From positions 186,001-250,000 of the forward strand of contig JAPWDM010000021.1 in the NCBI GenBank assembly GCA_035578155.1: DNA of 64,000 bases. The letters run 5' to 3'. The DNA comes from Brachynemurus nebulosus. Taxonomy: Eukaryota; Arthropoda; Insecta; Neuroptera; Myrmeleontidae. Made by a program: the position numbers and the translations under genes. Below, piece by piece: positions 56,153-64,000 of this stretch. A model generated the notes under the pieces. The model ran no database searches and was not told the origin of the DNA. It saw only the letters and a program-made list of their open reading frames with translations. Positions within the stretch are counted from its first letter, which is position 1, and each line of letters starts with the position of its first letter.

Positions 56153-56543
56153 TTTTAATTATAATTATTATTGTAATGCATACGATAAGGATATGGTGTA
56201 TACCAAAGCACACTAATGCATGCCAATAGTATTATTTTTCTACACTAGTATCGCTGCATTCGTTTCAACGTGACATGTATATTTCACGCACGTTCCCTAT
56301 AGTCAATTGTTTTAAAAAAAGCTGGATTTGTTACTAAATCTAAACAGAATCTGTGAACTTTTAGAAGATGTTCCTCCTACACCTCCTACACCTATCAGAT
56401 GAGAAGCCACGGCAACTGTTACCTTTGAAGAGTATGTTCAAAGAAATGTGAAATACCCTTATAGGTAGAATAAGTATATGGTTTCATATATGTCAGAACC
56501 ACGGCGGTCAACATACGGACCAATTCAGTTAAGTTAGTTAGTT

Positions 56544-57807
56544 ATATGGGTGATTCTATTTTTTAGGTTCTTCAAAAAATTAAAGTTGCCTCCACAATAA
56601 GGAAGGTTAAAACTATATACAGAATGAAGATACTGTTATTTATTTTATTTAAATAAAATTAATAACTCCTATTTAGATGACCTACCTACATTTACTTTAA
56701 TTTTTGATTTAATTTTTTTTATAAAAATGGTGTCAAGCTTTTATTGCAGTTCTAAAACGCATGTGGTCCCTATTACATATTGCTTGGAACTATAACGTTT
56801 TTTAAAAATAAGTTTATTGAAACCACACAATTTTATAAATAAAAAAGAGAGTTAAATTGTTACGCATGGTAATTAGAAAGTTAAATTTTATTTATCTGCA
56901 GAATTATTTTTTTTTTTTGGCGGGACGAAAAATTGTTGCGAAAATTTGAGTATCCTTCGTCACGACTGCCAAATATTGCTATAAGTTTAAAAAAATAGGT
57001 CAAAGGGTCATTTTTTTTCCTAAAATGGAATGCCAAAGACCATAGAACATACAGCGAAAGTCAAATCAACTGATTGACATAGAGAGCTTGTTATTTTTTT
57101 AGATCAAGCAAGAAAACTGGCTGAGTGTGTTTATTGAGTGTATCCTTCGTCACGGCTTTTTCTGGTATGTACTTAACGAATTTCAAAACGTTTTTACGTA
57201 AATATTATTTGTAATAATGTAAGCTTTAGGATAAACTCAAGTTTTCGAACTAAATGATCGCTGTTCACGATTAATAACGATTTTGTTGGAAAATTGTCTC
57301 CTTCGTCACGGATGTATCCTTCGCCACGGTAGAATGTGACGATGGGGAACATGAAAGTGGCGAAGGATACGATAATAAAATAAGTATATATTTATTATAT
57401 CAGTGTTTGTTTGTATATTAATTAAGTTGATTAATTTGGTCAACTTTCCTAACCAATTTTTTTATATCTTAAAACACAAAACAACACACACTCTTCAATT
57501 TTTCGCAAATCAGACAAAAAAGACCACCTTTTTTTAATTTTTTTTTTAAATTGGTATTAGGAGAAGATAATATAAATATTATTTAAATAATAATTTTAAT
57601 TTTATTATTTAAATTTAATTTAAACATTTTTTTCTGTCTGGATTCAGTAATCCGCAAAAAAATTTGGCTTTAATATGAAACCGAGCTGTTGGTCTGCAGA
57701 TACCGAACTATGATAATTTTCCTACATTCTAGTGGCATGAAATCCACGAAATGGCTCTGTCAATTTTTTTTTCTGGTTGAGACCTAAAAAGTAGAACCAC
57801 CCATATA
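56544..57807. mobile_element. 1.26-kb TIR element with repeated TCCTTCGTCACG motifs
   Basis: The ends are inverted: TATGGGTGATTCTATTTTTT then AGGT on the left, ACCTAAAAAGTAGAACCACC then CATA on the right. Inside, GTATCCTTCGTCACG-type motifs occur at about 56950, 57139, 57299 and 57315 and once inverted at 57357. No ORF, so probably non-autonomous. Confidence 0.75.
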
Positions 57808-57892
57808 TGGTACTTTGTGTCATACGTATCGCGTTTGCAACGATTTTTGAGTAATTAACTATACTGTTTTAAGTGATTTTTTGTTAATTAAA

Positions 57893-59595
57893 ATGGTTTT
57901 GTGTGCAATAGCAACATGTAAAAATAGAAGTTCGCAAGTTACAAAAGCAACTGACGGTGTTTCTTATCATTTGTAAGTAATATATATTGTTTTATAGAAA
58001 TCATTTGTTTTTGAGGACGCCATATGGCATGTGTCATTTGTATTCTTTAACTGACAGGTCCGAATTTAGTAAATTATTTGTAAAATATTTGTTACAGTAT
58101 TTAATATTTTTGTTACAGTATTTTAAGTGATAAAAGTACAATTAATTTACGATGAAAGTTGTACCGAATGTGCGTAGCAGTAAATAAATTAATCCGTAAC
58201 TAATATTTATTTTAATTTGACATTAGATTTCCAAGCGATAGTGCGAGAAAAACAATATGGGTAAATCGAACTGGGAGACCAAGTAACTGGATACCGACTA
58301 AACATTCTTATGTATGTTCGAAACATTTTACCCTAAACTGTTTCTATTTAACAAGAAAAGAACAGCGTCGATTATTTCCAAATGCTGTGTCATCAATGTT
58401 ATTACCACCCTGGGTAAGAATGTTTCTATTAAGTATACGGTAGTATTTAATTAAATAATATCTAATTGTTTAAATGTTTTATTAATTAAAGGTTACGGTT
58501 AGTAAATTTGAAAATTCAAGTGAACTGTCGACTTCAAGTAGTAGTGTAAATATTTCTATGGACATTGATATTTCTACAATCAATGATGATTTTTATATGA
58601 TAAAAAATGACGACACATGAAGGCGAAATGGAAAAAAGATTACTTCTTTAAAACAAATATTAAATACGTTAAAGCAACAAAAATTATTAAATGAAAATGA
58701 ATTGTTTGTTTTAAAAGACAATATCAAAGTAACGGAATTAATACAGAGACAAATCAGAAAAGCAGAAAATAAACCAGTACAAAAGAATTATTCACCTTCT
58801 TTAGATGCCTTTGCTCTTACGCTGCACTTCTATTCGCCAAAAGCGTATCGGTACGTAAGAGATACATTTAGTACGTGCCTACCTCATCCGCAAGCAATAA
58901 AAAATTGGTATTTATCTTTCAATGCGGAACCAGGGTTTACTGCTGAGGCATTTAAAGCTCTAAAAATGAGAAGTAATATTACATCTTATAAAATCGTCGC
59001 AAGTTTAGTTATAGATGAGATGGCCATACACCAAAATATTCATTGGACTGGAACAAAATACGAAGGAGTCGTTGATATGGGCACCGGTATTAGCGATGAA
59101 AAGCTAGATGTTGCTAAAAACGTATTAGTCTTTATGGTGACATTTATAAATGATATTTGGAAATTACCAGTCGCATATTTTTTGGTCGATGGAGTGACAG
59201 GAGAACAACTGACAAACTTAGTTATTCAGTGCTTAGAAAAATTGAACGAGACAGGAGTCGAAATTATTTCAGTTACTTTTGACGGATATCCGTCAAATAT
59301 CAATATGATGAAACATTTAGGATGCTCGATGGAATAAAATAATGTTAAAACAAATTTTCGTCATTCGGCCACCAAAAAAGATGTTATATTTATGGATCCG
59401 TGCCGCATGTTAAAATTAGTACGAAATTGTTTTGAAAAATGTAAAACTTGTATAGATGGTGACGGAAATGTTATTAGTTAGGAATATTTAGTGGAACTGC
59501 ATAACATTCAAAATGATGAAAAATTAAATCTGGCAAATAAGTTAACTAAAAATCATATTTACTTTTATAATCAAAAAATGAAGGTAAAATATGCC
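57893..59595 (+). pseudogene. P-element-like THAP transposase, three in-frame stops
   Basis: Exon 1 57893-57972 (MVLCAIATCKNRSSQVTK) ends at GTAAGT. Exon 2 58227-58413 (FPSDSARKTIWVNRTGRPSN, YVCSKHFTLNCFY) completes the C2CH THAP DNA-binding finger. Exon 3 starts at 58492. All junctions keep phase. The catalytic part has SLVIDEMAIHQNIHWTG, SVTFDGYPSNINMMKHLGC and FMDPCRMLKLVRNCF, as in P-element/THAP9 transposases. Stops TGA 58618, TAA 59335 and TAG 59479 are all in the same frame, with no frameshift across about 1.1 kb. The 3' end is cut at about 59600 by a SINE. Confidence 0.9.
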
Positions 59596-59602
59596 AGTAG
59601 TA

Positions 59603-59897
59603 GGTAGTCGGTTGGTTGAGCGTGGGAACTTTTTGTAGTGTCGGTTGCCTGTATTGAAGGGTGAATTGTGTGGGTGTTAATTGTTTACTTTTGGTCTGTG
59701 ACGTTATCCAGCTGTATATACCTGTGCAGATTTTGGAGCGCCTTCAATGGTAAGACCTGATGATGTGAAGTGAATTTTTTTAAAAAAAAAGTTTGTTGGT
59801 GAAATCGGATTGTCTTGTCGGTTGGTGGATTTGAACCCGGTGCTGTTGGTATGTGAGGCAAGCGCCATAGTCGTTGGACCGCGAGAGGCACTTACGT
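59603..59897 (-). mobile_element. tRNA-derived SINE, copy 2
   Basis: On the minus strand: a tRNA-like head CTCGCGGTCCAACGACTATG, box B GGGTTCAAATCC (59827-59838), then a core TTACCATTGAAGGCGCTCC ... CTGCACAGGT ... TAACGTCACAGACCA at 59694-59753. The core matches the SINE at 22654 and the copy at 60166. It abuts the truncated P transposase. Confidence 0.75.
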
Positions 59898-60159
59898 ATG
59901 ATGTTTTAAAACTAGTATACTATTTCGCGAGCACGCACGCAGTTCTGTCAATATTACAGTGATTGTGGTTGTGTTATTGTTGCAATGGAATATTTAATTT
60001 TTATAAAATGATATTTCCTTATCAGTTTGAGTTTCCGTAATGAAATCAAAATAGACACACTCTTGTGATTTTGTATATTAAATTATTAAAAGAGACAATA
60101 AACAGGTGAAATTTATTTTTGTGTTGGAATGAAATAAAATTATATCAGTTGAATTGATT

Positions 60160-60260
60160 GTTAGCTTGTGACGTCACCCGTGCAGACCTTAATGAGTCTT
60201 CAATGGTAACACCGTGTATTATACTACAGCGAGTGAAATTTTGTGAAAATATAAAATTAT
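60160..60260 (-). mobile_element. SINE core, copy 3 (headless)
   Basis: Minus strand: GTTACCATTGAAGACTCATT, GGTCTGCACGGGTGACGTCA. Same core as copies 1 and 2, but no box A/box B head is recognisable beside it, so probably a truncated or rearranged copy. Confidence 0.65.
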
Positions 60261-60619
60261 ATCAGTTATGGTTTTTCGGTAATTAAAACTATTACATGTT
60301 TGTGATTTACGCACTTCTGTTATTTAAGAAATTTTTTCCTGTTTGAAAAGTGTATCATCTCTTAATCTAAATATATTTTTGTTTTAAAATATTGTTACTT
60401 ACGGAAATTTGGTTCGTATGCCCTTCGCTTACATTTACGATCACGGTGCCTAAACGTGTGCTTTTACGTATACCCCGCTCCCTTTTCCCGAAATAAAAAC
60501 ATCAATATGCTTCTTAGAAATAGACATTTCTTTTCAAAAATTACATAAAATTATATGTTATATTATTATCTTAATTATTATTATATAAAATTATATGTTA
60601 TATTATTAGTATTTCAGAC
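60261..60619. other. No gene recognised
   Basis: AT-rich. AAATTATATGTTATATTATT is repeated at about 60547 and 60589. Confidence 0.5.
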
Positions 60620-60790
60620 GATTCAACAGCTAATAGTCCAGCAAAAAGTGGAACTAGAAATGGTAAAATTCCACCAATCCTGGGATCGGTATAATTCTCG
60701 GCGAGGTAAACTGCTTTTTATTTTTCTTCCGAAAAATCATCCTGGCAGCTTTTGAGGCTAATTTGATCATTTCTTTAACAGTTTCTTCAT
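60620..60790 (-). pseudogene. Small Polinton-type gene with KLASKAARM and GGILP motifs
   Basis: Minus strand: TDEETVKEMIKLASKAARMI then FRKKNKK, and in a second frame PRIGGILPFLVPLFAGLLAV. A basic segment followed by a hydrophobic GGILP...FAGL helix resembles small virion or membrane-interacting proteins of Polintons, as I recall them. One frameshift near 60685. It overlaps the end of the upstream gene in another frame. Confidence 0.5.
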
Positions 60791-61180
60791 CAGTTTTCGG
60801 TTTGCTTTCAATAGTTTTCTACTCTTTGTCTTTATACTGCGACAGATTTTTAGTAATACATATATTGAAGTGATATCGGATTCTCCAAATTCATAGTCGT
60901 TTGCGTCAACCCCACAATAATTTTGAAGAACTTGTGGTATTGGATCATAATACTCGTTATCCACTTTTTATGTAAATGTATTACAGGTTTTCGGTTAGAT
61001 TTTTTATTGATAAAATAACGTATTACAATATTAGCATCATAACCCCGCCTTCTCGCCTCATCACAAAACATTATTGCCGCAGCTAGACATGCTCCAAAAT
61101 ATGTTTCCTTGATCAACTCTTGTGATATTATCTATACATACAGTGGCTAATTTTATTTTATCTTCTTCAGTTAGAACCAT
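60767..61180 (-). pseudogene. Small Polinton-linked gene, frameshifted
   Basis: ATG at 61180: MVLTEEDKIKLATVCIDNIT then RVDQ, continuing in a second frame with ETYFGACLAAAIMFCDEARR and GYDANIVIRYF, and in a third with NEYYDPIPQVLQNYCGV and SDITSIYVLLKICRSIKTKS. Two frame breaks (about 61105 and 60965). No catalytic motif visible; function unknown to me. Confidence 0.55.
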
Positions 61181-61283
61181 TGTTAAATTAATTAAACTTA
61201 ATTAGAATTTAGTACAATCGAACAATGTCTTCACACCAATTATCTTGTTACAACTAAGAGCTCATGATTTTCACACAGATAAT

Positions 61284-61490
61284 TTAGAACAATCGAGGGC
61301 TGTTGTATGTTGTCCTGATGAGTGTCAGTTTGGGGTAGGTGAATACTTCGTACAGATTCGTACTTGTTGTCGCTGGTAAAAGCTGTTGGAAATGATGACG
61401 GATTTTTTCTTCTCCTGTCAATAAGTTAGCACGTAGGAATGATCCACTCCTAGCACTTGATTCATTATTGCCCTTTGGCATAAAACTCAA
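61284..61490 (-). pseudogene. YVKG...CPKL family fragment, copy 2
   Basis: A 68-codon frame whose second half, TGEEKIRHHFQQLLPATTST and TYPKLTLIRTTYNSPRLF, matches the end of the fragment at 8230-8489 (KGEEKVRQLKQLVPTATI; CPKLELLVTTYNS). The first half (MSFMPKGNNESSARSG) does not resemble the other copy. The conserved Cys-Pro-Lys is Tyr-Pro-Lys here. Confidence 0.5.
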
Positions 61491-61499
61491 TGTTCTTAG

Positions 61500-62041
61500 A
61501 AAAATTCTGTTTTCTAACGTTATTTAAATTTTTAAGGATATCCATGTTTAAAACCACACAAAAATTAAAATTAACAGCAAGACAAAAAAAAAATAGACGC
61601 CAGAGCCGTCACACGCACTGACCTGCATTGATTTATCTTTTAACTAGTGAGAGCCGCAAACAAGGCAAGACATGTCAAAACTTGTGGTATGACTTAATAA
61701 AAACAATTTTTAAATATAAAATAACAGTTGTGAAATTAAAATGAGATAATATAGAAACACCAAACAAACGTATGTTGATAAAAATACATTGTGTCTGTGA
61801 ACTTCCTGGTACATAGCAAATAAATAGTATTTAAAAAATTTTACGCGAAACTATAAATGATAATCAAATGTGTATGTACGTATTTGAACTTCCGTTCATT
61901 TATTTAGATATAAGTAAATTGTAATTAGTTGGTAAATGTTAAGGAAAAGAAATAAAAATGATCATTTTTATAAGAATTTTTTATTATTAAGAAATAATAA
62001 TACATGTAAAAATTATTATTAAAATGTGAAAATTATTATTA
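61500..62041. other. No gene recognised
   Basis: AT-rich spacer. (ATT)n runs at about 61980-62045 lie just beyond the family X stop, as they do after copy 1 (10209-10230). Confidence 0.5.
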
Positions 62042-62655
62042 TTATGTATACAAGTGTTCTTGCAATATTGTATCCACTTCTATAAAATCTTGTAAATTAC
62101 TGGAGGGCCATGCTCCCGTGTCCGGCCCCTCAAAATCAAGATGAGCTGTTAGATCCTTGATGCCTTTTTCAATATTTTGCCAAATCCAGCAAACTAGACA
62201 ATTATCATCATCGTTTTCGTCTTCTTCCCCCGTCGAACGAACATCTTGAATACCGTATTTTTCAACGATCCCGAGAACGTATTTCAACAGTTCCGGTCGA
62301 ACATATTGTACAGCTGCCCGTAACCAGCTAGTAACAACATCTTTAAGTGATTCAAGTCCAAACACATGGTTTTCATCTGTATTAAAGGTATAATTGAATA
62401 ACATATCCAATACTTCTTTTGATGTATTGTGTTTAATTCCAAATGTGATTTTTCCAGGACAGAAAATTTGGCGCTCCTTCATTGCAATACATTTGAATGT
62501 TTCCACATAACGTTATCTAATGGGATTATCCAACATTTTGTTCAACAATCGATGTCGCACGCTTTTTTCTACTGTTTCCATGGCTGTTGCTGCATCACCA
62601 AGAATGATGTTGTAAATTTGAGTGGGAAGTGTGCTGAAAGTGGCGACACTGGTTC
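62042..62655 (-). pseudogene. Unnamed Polinton-linked protein family, copy 2
   Basis: Minus-strand homologue of 9676-10195. 62042-62506 is open: CIAMKERQIFCPGKITFGIK, NTSKEVLDMLF, RAAVQYVRPELLKYVLGIVE, an acidic run, CLVCWIWQNIEKG and an LQDFIEV...LQEHLYT end. Upstream in the same frame, after a single TAA at about 62511-62513, it extends with TSVATFSTLPTQIYNIILGD and VEKSVRHRLLNKMLDNPIR to about 62655. So the full protein is probably over 200 residues and copy 1 lacks the N-terminus. Function unknown. Confidence 0.6.
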
Positions 62656-62903
62656 TAATACAATTTAGATACGTATTGTTATTCTATATATGTATATATA
62701 CATATTTCAAATTTCTTTGAGTATGTTAATTTAAAAGTAGCAGTGTGTGAAGAACTTTCTGATCAAAACATTTTAGTAGAAGTGAAAAACAATATTTTTT
62801 TATTTTACTTTTATTTATTTCTCATCTTCATTTCTATTTATCGAGACTTTTTCTATATTCTGTTGTATATTATTTTGTTTAATTTATGGTATCACCCTGA
62901 AAG
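62656..62903. other. No gene recognised
   Basis: AT-rich; may include the 5' UTR of the following non-LTR element. Confidence 0.4.
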
Positions 62904-63924
62904 ATGTCTACCACCAAAGTGAGAAAGAGGAGGAAGATCAAGGCAAGTGATACAACTGAGGTTGAGGAGCTTAGCGGTAGTGAAGAGGACGATACCACTA
63001 GTGTTCGAGTTAGTATATGCATTGACAGGACAGGGTCTGCGGCGAGGCTTGCTGAAATGTAAGAGATTGGTACCAAACTGAGAAGATTTATTCTGAATGA
63101 CACGAATAAAGTACAACAGGCTGCTGGCGAATTTATCCTGTCATGCTTCGCTGATAGGGAGCGCCTCATTAATGAGATATTATGCGAAAAAGCTAATGAA
63201 TCAAGCCTGTATCAAGAACGTATCGACATGTTGAAGGAAACAAACGAGCGGTTTCTTGATAAACTGGGTAAGAATGGAGTAGTGGCTAGTCGTTTCGGGC
63301 AGGCTCCGCACGTATCACGTATCGGTATCGGCGATACCGAGAATATAACTGTGGCATCAGGTGACCATACGAATATGGATTCGATGAGCCCGAAGGCTCA
63401 ACAAAAAAAGTCTTATGCGCTGGTTGTTAAGTCTGTCGGAGAAAATTCGAGGAAAGAAAACATTCAAGACCATCTTCTGAAGGATGTCCGCAGGGAACTG
63501 TCGGATATTAGGGTTCAGGCCGTTCGTCCAATTAGATCCCGGGGAGGGGGGTATCATCGAGATCACGACAGAGGATGATCGTTCACGCATACAAAGCTTC
63601 AATTTGGGTAGCAAAGACCTAAAAAAGGAACTCTCCAAAAGGGAGGACCCGCGTGTAGTGATTTTTGGGGTCCCCAACGTTCACACCGACAGCGAAATAA
63701 TGGAGGACCTAATACAGAGGAACCTGGATGGTATCCTTTCCGTTGAAAAGGCCAAGAAAAAGGTGAAGCTGATCACTCGTCTAGGAAAAACAGCTAAGTA
63801 TGACACGGTAATAGTTGAACTTCCGGGAGTAGCGAGGGACAGGCTAATTAGGGATGAGAGGGCGTTCACTGGCTGGGGTTCCTACAGGGTGAAGGAAGAT
63901 ATGCTCCTTCCCCTCGAACAGTAG
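62904..63924 (+). pseudogene. Non-LTR retrotransposon ORF1 (R1-like), broken
   Basis: ATG at 62904: MSTTKVRKRRKIKASDTTEV, acidic/serine stretch, then TAA in frame at 63060; the same frame reopens through INEILCEKANESSLYQERID and SYALVVKSVGENSRKENI (63405-63470). A frame change at the G-rich run near 63540-63551 passes to IEITTEDDRSRIQSFNLGS, DPRVVIFGVPNVHTD and WGSYRVKEDMLL, ending at 63924. The layout resembles ORF1 of R1/LOA-type elements. The expected CCHC knuckles after the YRV segment are not seen, and no ORF2 fits in the window. Confidence 0.75.
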
Positions 63925-64000
63925 GGCTCTGGTTGGCCCCAGTCGCTCATCAGCTGTCTCCATATACAGGTGTTGCATCTTGTAATTTACTCCGTGTGAA

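Larger units (their letters stand above)
60620..62660 (-). mobile_element. Polinton/Maverick remnant 2
   Basis: Four minus-strand gene remnants in a row: the unnamed family X (62042-62655), the YVKG-family relative (61284-61490), an acidic small gene (60767-61180) and a GGILP-type small gene (60620-60790). Two of these also occur in Polinton remnant 1. No polymerase or integrase is present and no terminal repeats are seen, so only part of an element remains. Confidence 0.7.

Overview
This is an AT-rich eukaryotic window, almost certainly from a large insect genome. It is packed with transposable elements and has little clear host coding sequence. Evidence for an insect: a BEL/Pao element, an errantivirus-type Ty3/gypsy element with a baculovirus-F-like envelope, two Maverick/Polinton remnants, a THAP/P-element transposase with GT-AG introns, hAT and Tigger/pogo transposases, tRNA-derived SINEs and long (TA)n tracts. 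I cannot assign the insect order from sequence alone.

Layout. 0-1.3 kb: a small unknown gene preceded by its own decayed tandem copy. 1.8-5.4 kb: a broken BEL/Pao pol and one LTR. 7.6-21.2 kb: a scrambled, heavily interrupted Polinton. Its DNA polymerase B gene is split by a 7.2-kb TIR element (10946-18131), which itself carries a hAT element, a TA-MITE, a TTAA-MITE and a foldback repeat. 21.4-23.8 kb: an element with 303-bp terminal inverted repeats, a transposase fragment and a SINE. 24.0-32.0 kb: a nearly intact, very young errantivirus-like retroelement with 547-bp LTRs differing at two sites. 33.5-36.5 kb: a relic insect-family ORF, strong hairpins and two Tigger/pogo transposase pseudogenes. 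36.6-54.4 kb: sequence bounded by matching inverted CACTGAGAAAAA ends. It holds a broken multi-exon conserved gene, an I/Jockey-group non-LTR retrotransposon (ORF1, EN-RT-RNase H) cut by two insertions, and several small TIR elements. 54.4-60.3 kb: a mariner-like fragment, a first exon of a probable SWIM-type family, a TIR element with repeated motifs, a P-element-like transposase pseudogene and SINE copies. 60.6-62.7 kb: a second Polinton remnant on the minus strand. 62.9-63.9 kb: a non-LTR ORF1 running to the right edge.

How the parts relate. Most genes are selfish-element genes, and most carry stops or frameshifts. The gypsy gag and pol look intact, joined by a textbook T TTA AAC slippery heptamer and served by a likely splice donor/acceptor pair for env. 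An unnamed protein family occurs once in each Polinton remnant and stays open while its neighbours decay; it is the best candidate for something undescribed. The nesting gives a relative order of insertions: Polinton first, then the 7.2-kb TIR element, then hAT and MITEs. The gypsy element is recent by its own LTR similarity.
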